A stretch of 64,000 nucleotides of DNA from UTPRO1 sp031400185 (GCA_031400185.1 JANNPN010000255.1:1-64000); one strand, 5' to 3'; shown: positions 26,004 to 34,822, numbered from the stretch's first letter. The notes: generated by a model from the sequence alone, not told the origin. A program made the numbers and translations.

Positions 26004-26690
26004 ATGAACCTCTTCGAAGAGCACAAAGCAGAGCGCCGCGAACGAATCCTGGCGACGGCCCGCGAGCTCATCGCCGAGCGCGGCTACGACGGGCTCACCA
26101 TGCGCGACCTCGCGCACGCGAGCCGCGTGTCGGTGCCTACGCTCTACAACCTCTTCGGCGGAAAGCAGGCGATCCTCCTCGGCGAGCTCGAATCCACGTT
26201 CGCGGCGGTCGTCGCCGGCATCGCGACCGTGCGCACCGGGAACGTCGCCGATCGCGCGCTCGCGACGTGCGATGCCGGCAACGCCGACCTGCTCGCGGTC
26301 CCGCAGTACTCGCGCGAGCTCATCCTGCTCTTCCTCACGTCGGCGGAGACCGCCGATCTCCGCCGCAGCTCGGCCGAGAAGTTCACCGCGCTGATGGCCG
26401 ACATCCTGCGTGACGGGCAGAAGGCGGACGAGATCGAGCCGTGGGTGGACCCGCTCGTACTCTCGCGTCGCATGTTCGCGCACTATCAGCTGGCGATGAT
26501 CGAGTGGGCGCGCGGCGAGCTCGATGCCGAGGCATTCCGCGCCGCCACCCGGTTCGGCATGTGCGTGATGCTGCTCGGCGTCGCCCGCGGCCGCGCCCGT
26601 CGCCAGCTCACGGCCGAGCTGCGGAACGTTCAGTCCACGATGACGAGCGGGCGCCGCCCGAAGGCGCGCGGCCGCAAAGGAGCCCGATGA
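26004..26690 (+). CDS. TetR-family transcriptional regulator
   Basis: A 228-residue repressor. The N-terminal helix-turn-helix is at about 10-55 (RERILATARELIAERGYDGLTMRDLAHASRVS and TLYNLFGGKQAILLGEL); the rest is the helical ligand domain. The start MNLFEEHK is chosen because it begins right after the palindromic site. The TGA overlaps the ATG of the Rieske oxygenase gene (ATGA), so the repressor and oxygenase are one operon. By analogy it responds to the oxygenase substrate. The C-terminal tail is Arg/Lys rich (GRRPKARGRKGAR). Confidence 0.9.
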   Translation: MNLFEEHKAERRERILATARELIAERGYDGLTMRDLAHASRVSVPTLYNLFGGKQAILLGELESTFAAVVAGIATVRTGNVADRALATCDAGNADLLAVPQYSRELILLFLTSAETADLRRSSAEKFTALMADILRDGQKADEIEPWVDPLVLSRRMFAHYQLAMIEWARGELDAEAFRAATRFGMCVMLLGVARGRARRQLTAELRNVQSTMTSGRRPKARGRKGAR

Positions 26691-27874
26691 TGCGCACGAC
26701 GACGATCGACGGTTGCGATCTCTCCCAGCCGGCCCCCGGCCGCCTGCTGCCACCGCGCGCGTTCTTCTCGCCGGCGGTCTTCGATGCCGACATGACGAAG
26801 ATCTTCGCGCGCAGCTGGGTGCACGTCGCCGATCTTCCCGACCTGCGCACGGCCGGCGACTACGTCACCGCCAAGATCGGTACGAGCCCGGTCGTGATCG
26901 TGCGCGGCCACGACGGCGAGCTGCGCGGATTCCTGAACGTCTGCCCGCACCGTGGAGCCACGCTCGCCGAAGGCCACGGCAACTGTGGCCGCCAGCTCAC
27001 GTGCCCGTACCACGCGTGGAGCTTCGCGACCGACGGACGCCTCGTCGGCGCGCCGTCGCGCGAGGAGTTCACCTGCGACTTCTCGACGATCGGCCTCCTG
27101 CCGATTTCGATCGCGACGGCCGGCCCGATGGTCTTCGGATGTTTGGATGCCACGGCGGCGGGACCCTTCGCCGAATGGATCGGCGAGCTGCCGCACGCGC
27201 TCGCGCGCGCCGCCGGCGAGCGCATGGAGCTCGCCTTCGAGTACACCTACGAGGTCGACGTCAACTGGAAGATCTACGTCGAAAACGGCCTCGAGGGATA
27301 CCACGTCGCCGTCGTGCACGATGTCCTGAACGACTTCGTCGAAACGAAGAACGCGCACCAGCACTTCGAGGAGCACTCGAGCTACACCCACGCCTTCATC
27401 AAGCCGGAGTACCGGCAAATGATCCCCGAGCTGCCGCACCTCTCCGCCGAGGAGCAGCGCTACGTCCGCTTCGGCCACGTCTTCCCGAACCTGATCCCGG
27501 TGATCGCGCCGGCCGAGCTCTCGTATCTCCGCATCGATCCGATCGGCCCGGAAAAGATCCGCCTCGTCGCGCGGAGTTTCGACCTCGGCGGCGACCTCGC
27601 CATTCTTCGCGACTTCCGGAAAGACGCGCTCGACCGCACCAACCAGCAGGACATCGGGGTCGTGACCCGCGTGCAGCAGGGGCTCCACGCGCACGGGTTC
27701 CGCGGCGGTGTCCATTCGGCGTTCCTCGAGAGCCGGATCGGCCACTTCGAGCGCATGGTGAGCCGCGCCCACACGGGCGAGTCGATGTCGCTCGCGCGTG
27801 CCGGCTACTTCACGCACGAGCAGTTGACGGAGGAGTCCGGACGCCCGCGGGTCGCGGCGGTGGCGAGCGCCTGA
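26687..27874 (+). CDS. Rieske non-haem iron oxygenase, alpha subunit
   Basis: A 395-residue ring-hydroxylating-type oxygenase. The Rieske [2Fe-2S] ligands are C86/H88 in CPHRGA and C106/H109 in CPYHAW. The mononuclear iron site is H206 and H211 in ENGLEGYHVAVVH, with E203 near the position where an Asp usually bridges to the Rieske centre. It should use O2 and two electrons to hydroxylate or demethylate an organic substrate. No reductase or beta subunit follows, so electrons must come from elsewhere; ferredoxins are at 34436 and 55781. A ribosome binding site (aaaggag) precedes the tandem ATGs. GbcA-like demethylases share this plan. Confidence 0.9.
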   Translation: MMRTTTIDGCDLSQPAPGRLLPPRAFFSPAVFDADMTKIFARSWVHVADLPDLRTAGDYVTAKIGTSPVVIVRGHDGELRGFLNVCPHRGATLAEGHGNCGRQLTCPYHAWSFATDGRLVGAPSREEFTCDFSTIGLLPISIATAGPMVFGCLDATAAGPFAEWIGELPHALARAAGERMELAFEYTYEVDVNWKIYVENGLEGYHVAVVHDVLNDFVETKNAHQHFEEHSSYTHAFIKPEYRQMIPELPHLSAEEQRYVRFGHVFPNLIPVIAPAELSYLRIDPIGPEKIRLVARSFDLGGDLAILRDFRKDALDRTNQQDIGVVTRVQQGLHAHGFRGGVHSAFLESRIGHFERMVSRAHTGESMSLARAGYFTHEQLTEESGRPRVAAVASA

Positions 27875-27913
27875 GCTGGTTTGCGGCGGCGGCGGCGTGG
27901 TAACGAGCCGCGC

Positions 27914-28771
27914 ATGACCGCCATTCGCACCGAGACCGAGGCCGGCGTCCGCTCGATCGTCTTCGCGCGTCCCGCCGAGTACAATACGATAACGCCGGCC
28001 TTCCGCGACGAGCTCGCCGCCGCGAACGACGAGGCCGACGCCGACCGGGCCGTCCGCGTGATCCTGCTGCGGGCCGAGGGCCCCGCGTTCTGCGCCGGCT
28101 ACGGTCTCGACTGGTCGACGGTCGCGCAGGCGACCGAGGAGGAGCGCGAGCGGCGCTGGGACTCGGTCGCCGACCTCCGCATGATGGGCCGCTTCGTCGA
28201 GGTCTACATGAAGCTCTGGTACGCCGCGAAGCCGACGATCGCGGCGGTGCAGGGTTGGTGCATCGGCGGCGGCACCGACATGGTGCTCTGCGCCGACATC
28301 GTGATCGCGGCCGAGGGCGCCACGTTCGGCTATCCGCCGGCGCGCGTCTGGGGCACGCCCACGACGGCGATGTGGGTCTACCGGATGGGCCTCGAGAAGG
28401 CGAAGCGCTATCTGCTCACCGGCGACGAGATCCCGGCGCCCGAGGCGGCGCGGATCGGCCTCATCCTCGAAGCAGTGCCCGACGCGGAGCTGCAGACCCA
28501 CGCGATGGCGTTCGCGCGCCGGATGGCGCGGCTCCCGACGAACCAGCTCGTGATGCTGAAGCTCCTCTGCAACCAGACCGCGGAGAACATGGGCCTCACC
28601 GCGAGCCGGACGCTCGGAACGCTCTTCGACGGGATCGCGCGGCACACGCAGGAGGGCCTCGACTTCGTCTCGCGTGCACAGGCCGTCGGCTTCCGCGAAG
28701 CGGTGCGCGAGCGTGACGATCCCTTTGGCGACTATGGTTCGGGCCCCCGCTCCCGCACCCCCAAGCCCTAG
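27914..28771 (+). CDS. Enoyl-CoA hydratase/isomerase family protein
   Basis: A 285-residue crotonase-fold protein. The oxyanion-hole segments are GPAFCAGYGLDWS (about 56-68) and GWCIGGGTDMVLCADIVIA (about 114-132), and ATFGYPPARVWG follows. The typical catalytic Glu pair of classic hydratases is not obvious (GTPTTAMWV occupies that region), so isomerase, hydrolase or decarboxylase activity is possible. It lies 39 bp after the Rieske gene and 56 bp before the HAD/PlsC gene on the same strand. An acyl-CoA-bound intermediate in the pathway of the Rieske enzyme is a reasonable inference. Confidence 0.87.
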   Translation: MTAIRTETEAGVRSIVFARPAEYNTITPAFRDELAAANDEADADRAVRVILLRAEGPAFCAGYGLDWSTVAQATEEERERRWDSVADLRMMGRFVEVYMKLWYAAKPTIAAVQGWCIGGGTDMVLCADIVIAAEGATFGYPPARVWGTPTTAMWVYRMGLEKAKRYLLTGDEIPAPEAARIGLILEAVPDAELQTHAMAFARRMARLPTNQLVMLKLLCNQTAENMGLTASRTLGTLFDGIARHTQEGLDFVSRAQAVGFREAVRERDDPFGDYGSGPRSRTPKP

Positions 28772-28827
28772 CGCAACCTGCCTCGGTCGTGCGTCGGGGG
28801 CGCTTCGTTGGTAAAGGAGCCCGGTCC

Positions 28828-30249
28828 ATGACGCTGCACGCCGAGCTCACGCGCGAGATCGAGGACGGCCCGTCCGGGTCGCACATCGCGGCGTTCTTCG
28901 ACCTCGACCGCACGCTGCTCGCCGGTTTTTCGGCTGCGCACTTCATCCGCGAGGACGTGCTCGCCGGCCGCATGAGCGCCAAGCATTTCGCGCAGACGTT
29001 ACTCGCCGCGACGCTCTTCCAGCTCCGGCAGATCGGGTTCTCCGGCTTCGTCGGCAGCACGCTGGAGCGCCTCCGCGGCCTCACCGAGGACGAGCTCGCG
29101 ACCCACGCCGAGCACATGTTCATCGAGCACCTCGCCGCCGACGTGTATCCCGAGGCGCGCGCCCTCGTGCAGGCACACCGTCGCAAGGGCCACACGGTCG
29201 CCGTGGTGTCGTCGGCGACGCGCTTCCAGATCGACCCCCTCGCGCGCGACTTCGGCATCGAGCACGTCCTATGCACCGAGCTCGAGGTGCAGAACGGCAA
29301 GCTCACCGGGCGCGTGATCGAGCCGACCTGCTACGGCGAGGGCAAGGCCACCGCCGCGCGGAGGTTCGGCATCCCGCGCGCCATCGACTTCGAGCAGAGC
29401 TATTTCTACACCGACAGCGAGGAGGATCTGCCCCTCCTCGAGATCGTCGGGAATCCGCGGCCGACGAACCCGTCGGCCCGGCTCGCAGAGATCGCCGCCA
29501 AGCGCGGCTGGCCCGCCAACCGGTTCACGAGCCGCGGGACGCCGGGCGCGCTCGCGGTTCTGCGGACGACGCTCGCGGTCGGCGCACTGTTCCCGTCGCT
29601 GATGTTGGGAGTTCCCGCGGCGGTCTTCGGCTGGAGCTGGCGGCGCGCCATCAACATCGCGATCAATACCTGGGGTGAGCTCGGCACGTCGCTCGCGGGC
29701 ATCGACCTCGCGGTGACGGGCGAGGAGCACCTCTGGTCGCGCCGACCGGCGGTCTTCATCTTCAACCACCAGAGCGGCATCGACATGCTGGTCCTCTGTC
29801 GCCTGCTGCGGCGCGACATCATCGGCGTCGCCAAACAGGAGGTGCGGCGGAATCCGATTTTCGGGCCGTTCTTCGCGGCCGCCGGCACCGTCTTCGTCGA
29901 CCGCGCCAACCACGTGCAGGCGGTGAATGCGCTGAAGCCCGTCGTCGAGTCGATCCGCGAGGGGCTCTCGCTCGTCCTCGCTCCCGAAGGCACGCGGAGC
30001 GCCACGGGCCACCTCGGCCGTTTCAAGAAGGGCGCCTTCCACATGGCGATGGCGGCCGGCGTACCCATCGTGCCGATCGTGCTCCGCAATACGCTCGACG
30101 CGCTGCCGAAGCACGGCATCATCGTACGCGCGGCGACGATCGAGGTCGTCGTACACCCGCCGATCGAGACGGCGGATTGGAAGCCGGAGAACCTCGACCG
30201 TCACATCGAGGAGATCCGCAACCTCTACGTCGAGACCATGGGCGAGTAG
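28828..30249 (+). CDS. HAD phosphatase / 1-acylglycerol-phosphate acyltransferase fusion
   Basis: A 473-residue two-domain lipid enzyme. Residues 20-230 form a HAD-IB (SerB-like) phosphatase with D25-x-D27 (FFDLDRTLL), SSATRF and TDSEEDLPLLE. A hydrophobic segment around 255-275 links it to a PlsC acyltransferase with NHQSGID (His314, Asp319), FVDRAN, PEGTRS (386-391) and PIVPIV. Such fusions acylate lysophosphatidic acid and may dephosphorylate the product or a related phosphate ester at the inner membrane. A ribosome binding site (aaaggag) stands ten bases before the ATG. Confidence 0.92.
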   Translation: MTLHAELTREIEDGPSGSHIAAFFDLDRTLLAGFSAAHFIREDVLAGRMSAKHFAQTLLAATLFQLRQIGFSGFVGSTLERLRGLTEDELATHAEHMFIEHLAADVYPEARALVQAHRRKGHTVAVVSSATRFQIDPLARDFGIEHVLCTELEVQNGKLTGRVIEPTCYGEGKATAARRFGIPRAIDFEQSYFYTDSEEDLPLLEIVGNPRPTNPSARLAEIAAKRGWPANRFTSRGTPGALAVLRTTLAVGALFPSLMLGVPAAVFGWSWRRAINIAINTWGELGTSLAGIDLAVTGEEHLWSRRPAVFIFNHQSGIDMLVLCRLLRRDIIGVAKQEVRRNPIFGPFFAAAGTVFVDRANHVQAVNALKPVVESIREGLSLVLAPEGTRSATGHLGRFKKGAFHMAMAAGVPIVPIVLRNTLDALPKHGIIVRAATIEVVVHPPIETADWKPENLDRHIEEIRNLYVETMGE

Positions 30250-30267
30250 CCCGCTCTCGACGCTCGT

Positions 30268-30921
30268 TCAGGCCGCGCGGGCGCTCAGATACGCGAGGGT
30301 CCCGAGCGGGGTCATGCGGTGCTCGACCTCGCGAACGTCCGCGAACCCAGCCTCCGCGATCAATGCCGGCAGCTCCCCACGGAGGTTGGCGCCGGTCGTC
30401 TCGACGCCATCGAACAACCGGAAGCTGAGCGCGGCGAGCTGCATCAGCGCGTTCTGCGGCCGCCCCCAGTCGGCGATGTGCAGCTCGCCGCCGGGACGCA
30501 AGATCCGGCGGACGAGGGCCTCCCGCTTCTGCGCCGTCGTCAGGTGGTGGAGGACGAGTGTCGAGAGCACGCGGTCGAACGATGCGGGCGCGAGCGGCGG
30601 GTCGGTTGCCGAGCCCTCGACGAGCCGGACGTCGGCGCCGGCCGCGGCGACTTTGGCGCGCGCGAGCGCGAGGATGCGCGGGTCGATGTCGACACCGGTG
30701 ACGCACGCGTCCGGATGCGCGTCCTTGACGAGGAGCACCAGCGTGCCGGTGCCGCACCCGAGGTCGAGCACGTCGTGGCCGGCGGCGATCCGTGCTTGGC
30801 GGATCAGATCGCGCTTGATCGCGCGTTCGCCGACGAGCCACGCGACGGCGTCGTAGAACGGCGTCAGCCAATCCCTCCCGAGCGCGGGTACGAAATCCCG
30901 CGGCGCCGCGTCGTCTCTCAT
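30268..30921 (-). CDS. SAM-dependent class I methyltransferase
   Basis: A 217-residue methyltransferase. Motif I is VLDLGCGTGTL (51-61), the acidic ribose-binding residue is in TGVDIDPRIL, and the later strands read DRVLSTLVLHHL and GGELHIADWG. The family includes UbiE-like and phospholipid methyltransferases. The ATG at 30921 overlaps the stop of the ICMT-like gene by four bases, so the two are coupled. An in-frame extension into that gene was rejected. The substrate is unknown; the membrane-bound partner suggests a lipid or isoprenoid. Confidence 0.88.
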   Translation of the reverse strand: MRDDAAPRDFVPALGRDWLTPFYDAVAWLVGERAIKRDLIRQARIAAGHDVLDLGCGTGTLVLLVKDAHPDACVTGVDIDPRILALARAKVAAAGADVRLVEGSATDPPLAPASFDRVLSTLVLHHLTTAQKREALVRRILRPGGELHIADWGRPQNALMQLAALSFRLFDGVETTGANLRGELPALIAEAGFADVREVEHRMTPLGTLAYLSARAA

Positions 30922-31526
30922 CCGAGCCTCCCGATGCCCGGGACGAACCGTCCCGTCGTTGCGGCGTAGGTGCGATACGCCTCGCCGTGCGTACGCAGGA
31001 GATACGGCTCCTCGACCGCCCGCACCTGGATCTCGAGTGCGATCAGCAGCGCGACGAACGACGCGACCGCGAGCCAGTTCGGCGCGAGCAGGACGAGCCC
31101 CGTGCTCGTGCAGATCATCCAGGTGTAGATGGGGTTGCGGACCCAGCGAAACGGTCCGTGGGCGACGAGGTCCGTCCGCGCGTCGGGGTCGACGCCGACC
31201 CGCCATGAGCGGCCCATCGCGATCTGCGCCGCGAGCGTGCCGCCGATCCCGACGAGCGTGAGGGCCGTCCCGACGGCATAGCCGATCGTCGACGCGGCAC
31301 CTTCCCAGCCATCGACCCAGCCCGCGAGCTGCGCGCCGGGAGCACCGAGACCGACGCCCACCGCGGCGACGACGAACAGCACGCCGCCCCACCACTCGAC
31401 CGACAACGGTCGCCCGGTGATGCCGACGATCCCCGTCGTGCCGGTGTCCCGGTAGTGCAGCGTGGCGCGGAGACCGATCGCGAGCACGAGGAAGAGCGTG
31501 TAACCGACGAGTGCGAGCTGTGGCAT
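30918..31526 (-). CDS. Isoprenylcysteine carboxyl methyltransferase (ICMT)-family membrane protein
   Basis: A 202-residue membrane protein with about five hydrophobic helices (6-24, 40-62, 78-105, 133-152, 155-168). The C-terminal SAM-binding signature is intact: GPFRWVRNPIY and EEPYLLRTHGEAYRTYAATTGRFVP. Family members methylate isoprenylated or phospholipid substrates at the membrane. The Met at 31526 is chosen because it has a good ribosome binding site (gggaggt) and begins a clean helix. It is divergent from the TetR gene at 31594 and coupled to the soluble methyltransferase. Confidence 0.88.
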   Translation of the reverse strand: MPQLALVGYTLFLVLAIGLRATLHYRDTGTTGIVGITGRPLSVEWWGGVLFVVAAVGVGLGAPGAQLAGWVDGWEGAASTIGYAVGTALTLVGIGGTLAAQIAMGRSWRVGVDPDARTDLVAHGPFRWVRNPIYTWMICTSTGLVLLAPNWLAVASFVALLIALEIQVRAVEEPYLLRTHGEAYRTYAATTGRFVPGIGRLG

Positions 31527-31555
31527 GACTTGACCTCCCGACCGTCGCCAAGATA

Positions 31556-31569
31556 CGAGCAATTACTCG
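31556..31569. promoter_or_regulatory. Possible TetR operator
   Basis: The gap between divergent genes holds cgag-caatta-ctcg, a 14-bp interrupted palindrome, and a second actcgg copy about 15 bp downstream (31578-31583). Its position between the regulator and the methyltransferase pair fits an operator, but the symmetry is short. Confidence 0.35.
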
Positions 31570-31593
31570 GATTCGCTACTCGGGTTTGAGCGC

Positions 31594-32265
31594 ATGTATA
31601 CCGCACGTCGAAACGAGCAACTTCGTCCGCGAAAACGGCCGGTTCAGGCCCGTTCGCAGCGCACCGTCGACGTCGTGCTGAAGGCCGCGGCTCAGGTTTT
31701 CGCCCGCCGTGGTTACTCCGGCGCCACTACGAACCACATCGCCGAGCGGGCCGGGGTCTCGATCGGCACTCTGTACGAGTATTTTCCGAGCAAGGACGCG
31801 ATCCTGGTGGCGCTGCTCGAGGCGCACATCCACGAGGGGGAGGCGGTGCTGGTGCGCGCCGCCGGCGACATCGCCGGCAAGTTGCTCCCCCTCGCCGGCA
31901 CGATCCGGCACCTCGCCCGCGCGATGGTCGAGCTCCACGCCCGCGACCGCAACCTCCATCGCGTGCTGTTCGAGGAAGCGCCGCTGCCACGGCGTTTACG
32001 CGAGCTGCTGGCCGCCATGGAGGCACGTATCACCGACCAGGTCGAGATGCTGCTGCGCGCGTCGCCCGAGGTGACGGTCGCGAATCCCACGCTCGCCGCC
32101 GCGGTCGTCGTGAAGACGGTGGAGGCGCTGACCCACAACCTCGTCGTCCACGGCGAGCGCGGCCGCGACCACGAGATCGACGCATACGTGGAGGAGATCG
32201 TGCGGCTGGTGGCGAGCTATCTGACGGCCGGTGGCCGAGCGCTGACGGGCGGCGGCCATACGTGA
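31594..32265 (+). CDS. TetR-family transcriptional regulator
   Basis: A 223-residue regulator. The DNA-binding part is at about 20-68 (RSQRTVDVVLKAAAQVFARRGY, TTNHIAERAGVSIGTLYEYFPSKDAILVALL), followed by a helical ligand domain of AcrR/AefR kind. It is divergent from the ICMT/methyltransferase pair, and its own stop overlaps the GTG of the membrane protein gene behind it (GTGA). It probably controls both sides. Confidence 0.92.
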   Translation: MYTARRNEQLRPRKRPVQARSQRTVDVVLKAAAQVFARRGYSGATTNHIAERAGVSIGTLYEYFPSKDAILVALLEAHIHEGEAVLVRAAGDIAGKLLPLAGTIRHLARAMVELHARDRNLHRVLFEEAPLPRRLRELLAAMEARITDQVEMLLRASPEVTVANPTLAAAVVVKTVEALTHNLVVHGERGRDHEIDAYVEEIVRLVASYLTAGGRALTGGGHT

Positions 32266-32858
32266 GCATGCGCGCCGCCCGCGTCTACCCCATCGCACTC
32301 ATCGTCTGGTTCTTCGCCGCCTACGCGCTCGGTGACTCGGGCCGGCTGACGCTGCTCGAGCCGCCGGGGCCGCAGGTGATCATCGCCGTCTTGACGGCCC
32401 TCCTGCTCGTCAACAGCGCGATGCTCCCGGGCTTCCGGAGCTGGCTCGCGAGCCTCGAGCTTCGTCGGCTCGTCGCCGTCCACCTCGCGCGCTTCGTCGG
32501 CATCTACTTCCTGGTCCTCTACGGGCGGGGCCAGCTCCCGTACGACTTCGCGGTCAAAGGCGGATGGGGCGACATCCTGACGGCCACCGGCGCCGTCGCG
32601 CTGCTCGTGGTGCCGGGTCTCATTGCGCGTCCGGCCGCTGTGCTCGCCTGGAACCTCTTCGGCTTCCTCGACATCCTCTTCGTGGTCGCGACTGCGACGC
32701 GGCTCGGCACGGCCGATCCGAGCTCGCTCCGGGCCCTCCTGCGCTTGCCGCTCAGCCTCCTTCCGACCTTCCTCGTGCCGCTCATCATCGCGACCCACGT
32801 CTGGATCTTCGCGCGTCTCTGGAAGGCGTACGTTGAACCGGACCATTCGCTGCGCTAG
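32262..32858 (+). CDS. Hypothetical multi-span membrane protein
   Basis: A 198-residue protein with about five or six hydrophobic helices (9-24, 38-52, 70-88, 103-120, 125-145, 163-188) and few charged residues. Most of its length is in the membrane. I do not recognise the family. The GTG at 32262 overlaps the TetR stop (GTGA); an ATG two codons later is an equally possible start. It is followed after 10 bp by a methyltransferase on the same strand, so it is the middle gene of a TetR-led unit. Confidence 0.78.
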   Translation: MSMRAARVYPIALIVWFFAAYALGDSGRLTLLEPPGPQVIIAVLTALLLVNSAMLPGFRSWLASLELRRLVAVHLARFVGIYFLVLYGRGQLPYDFAVKGGWGDILTATGAVALLVVPGLIARPAAVLAWNLFGFLDILFVVATATRLGTADPSSLRALLRLPLSLLPTFLVPLIIATHVWIFARLWKAYVEPDHSLR

Positions 32859-32868
32859 TCCCGGCGCC

Positions 32869-33663
32869 ATGCGCTCATACCAAGTGGCAGTGAGAGTCGT
32901 GGTCGTCCTTGCGCTCCTGTGCTCCGCCGCCTGCGTGCGGAGGACCCAGATCCGTCCGCCGAGCAATCCGTACATCAATCTCGACACCGCGCGCGCGATC
33001 ATTCAGGCCCCGGACCGTTCGGCCGATGATCGCGCGCTCGATGCGGGCCGACACCCGGACCAGCTGCTGACCTTCATCGGCGTAGCGAAGGGCATGCGGG
33101 TCGCGGAGATCGGGTCGGGGCTCGGCTACACGACCGAGCTCCTTGCCCGTGCGGTCGGGCCGACGGGCGTCGTCTACGGGCAGAACAACAAGTTCATCCG
33201 CGAGCGATTCGCCGAGAAGCCGTGGACCGAGCGCCTCACGAAACCGACGATGAAGCCGGTCGTGCGCGTCGACCGCGAGTTCGACGACCCGCTGCCGCCG
33301 GAGGCGAAGAACCTCGACGCGGTCGTGAACGTGTTGCTCTACCACGACACCGTCTGGATGAAGACCGATCGGGCGTCGATGAACCGGGCGATCTATGCGG
33401 CGCTGAAGCCGGGCGGGGTCTACGTGATCGTGGACCATTCGGGCCGCGCCGGCACCGGCATTACCGAGACGCAGACGCTGCATCGCATCGAGGAGAAGGT
33501 CCTCCGCGAGGAGGTCGAGGCCGCCGGCTTCAAGCTGGTCGCCGACGCGGGCTTCCTCCGCAATCCCGCCGACACCCGCGACTGGAGCGCCTCCCCCCGC
33601 ACCGCCGGCGAACGCCGCGGCACCAGCGACCGCTTCGTCCTGAAGTTCGTCCGCCCCAGCTAG
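32869..33663 (+). CDS. Exported class I methyltransferase-like protein
   Basis: A 264-residue protein with a hydrophobic signal (residues 6-21, VAVRVVVVLALLCSAAC; Cys22 may be lipidated, though the lipobox is not ideal). A SAM-binding fold follows: VAEIGSGLGYTTELLA (78-93), LDAVVNVLLYHD and GGVYVIVDHSGRAG. Proteins annotated as predicted methyltransferases with signal peptides form a known but uncharacterised group. SAM is scarce outside the cytoplasm, so the enzyme may use another ligand or stay membrane-tethered inside. It ends the TetR-membrane protein unit. Confidence 0.8.
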   Translation: MRSYQVAVRVVVVLALLCSAACVRRTQIRPPSNPYINLDTARAIIQAPDRSADDRALDAGRHPDQLLTFIGVAKGMRVAEIGSGLGYTTELLARAVGPTGVVYGQNNKFIRERFAEKPWTERLTKPTMKPVVRVDREFDDPLPPEAKNLDAVVNVLLYHDTVWMKTDRASMNRAIYAALKPGGVYVIVDHSGRAGTGITETQTLHRIEEKVLREEVEAAGFKLVADAGFLRNPADTRDWSASPRTAGERRGTSDRFVLKFVRPS

Positions 33664-33764
33664 CGCACTCCACAAGACAGATTGAACTGCAGTACCGTCG
33701 ACACGGGGTCGCGGCGCTCAACCCCCGACTCGCTCCCGCTCGCGCCCGCGCTCTGCAAGCGGAG

Positions 33765-34364
33765 TCACGGTGAGGTGCAGCTCGCGGGCGCCGGGGCGTG
33801 CTTGGCGAGGTACTGCTTGCCGTTGGAGCCGTCGTGCACGACCTTGGTCGGGGGCGGTCCGAACGTCGCGCAATTCCGGACCGGATCGCTGCCGAGCCGG
33901 AGCGTGACGTCGATATTTCCTTGCGGCCCACCGAGCAGTGGGTAGGTAACGTGCGGGCTACGGCACCGGACTTGGATGAAGTGCCCGTGCTTCACGACCA
34001 CCTTGCTGCACGACGCACCCGAGCGGTCCCGGTAGATGTAGTCCGTATTGAATACGCTGCTCGCCGAGCCGTTCGGCGACCGCCATCCCTGACATGGCAG
34101 AGTGATCGTGAACTCGTTGCCCGACGCGCCGTTCACGCGGATCGACGCACCGCCGCCTCCGGCCGCGTCGCACCGCGGATCGCCCGTGCTGCCGAAGTTG
34201 CCGCTGTCGACGGTGGTGTCCTTGACCTTGAAGGTGAGGCCGTGGCCCGGATACGGCGCGATCCTCAGCTGCAAGCCTTCGACGGTGCCCGCGTGCACGC
34301 GGGACGTTGCGGAGAGGAGGAAGAGGGTGGCGAAGCCGAGCCAGGCAGCGCAGGTCCACGGCAT
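33765..34364 (-). CDS. Hypothetical exported protein
   Basis: A 199-residue protein with a clear signal peptide (about 1-25, FLLSATSRVHA). The mature part is rich in Gly, Ser and beta-prone residues (KVKDTTVDSGNFGSTG ... NEFTITLPCQGW ... HVTYPLLGGPQGN). It contains five or six cysteines, which suggests disulfide bonds in the periplasm or outside. No family is recognised. It stands alone between convergent methyltransferase and upstream ferredoxin genes. Confidence 0.75.
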   Translation of the reverse strand: MPWTCAAWLGFATLFLLSATSRVHAGTVEGLQLRIAPYPGHGLTFKVKDTTVDSGNFGSTGDPRCDAAGGGGASIRVNGASGNEFTITLPCQGWRSPNGSASSVFNTDYIYRDRSGASCSKVVVKHGHFIQVRCRSPHVTYPLLGGPQGNIDVTLRLGSDPVRNCATFGPPPTKVVHDGSNGKQYLAKHAPAPASCTSP

Positions 34365-34435
34365 GGGGGACTCCTTTCGACGCCAGTAGAGTGCCCGAAC
34401 GCTACTGCGGGTCCCGGCGCGGGGTCAACCATCTT

Positions 34436-34789
34436 CTAGACTTCGAGACCCCATTTCCGCTTGTTCGCTTCGATCTCGACCGACGTGGGGTGCTCCTTCT
34501 TCTCGGTCGGGCTGACCTCGAAGTCGTCCTTGAGCTCCATCATCTTGTAGTTGAGCGGGGTGTCGTCGGCGAAGGGAGCGGGCACGGCCGCCTCTTCGAA
34601 GATGGCCTGCCAGGGGCACTCCGGCTCGCACGCCCCGCAATCGATGCACTCGTCGGGGTGGATGTAGAGCTGGTTGGGAAAGGTCTCGTGGTCGGTGCCC
34701 TTGTAGGCGTAGATGCAGTCGACGGGGCAGACGGTGACGCACGCGGTATCGACGCAATCGCGGCAGAGGCGCGTGATGATGTAAGCCAT
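34436..34789 (-). CDS. fdxA: 7Fe ferredoxin, FdxA family
   Basis: A 117-residue soluble ferredoxin. The N-terminal cysteines C9, C12, C17, C21 and C25 (RLCRDCVDTACVTVCPVDC) hold a [3Fe-4S] cluster and contribute to the second. C48, C51, C54 and C58 (CIDCGACEPECPW) complete a [4Fe-4S] cluster. The long charged C-terminal tail (about 70-117) is usual for FdxA-type proteins. It lies 33 bp after the VWA gene and may be the last gene of that long minus-strand unit. It could supply electrons to oxygenases such as the Rieske protein at 26687, which lacks its own reductase. Confidence 0.93.
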   Translation of the reverse strand: MAYIITRLCRDCVDTACVTVCPVDCIYAYKGTDHETFPNQLYIHPDECIDCGACEPECPWQAIFEEAAVPAPFADDTPLNYKMMELKDDFEVSPTEKKEHPTSVEIEANKRKWGLEV

Positions 34790-34822
34790 GGGCGCGGTTT
34801 TTGCCGGTTCCGAACGGCCGTG

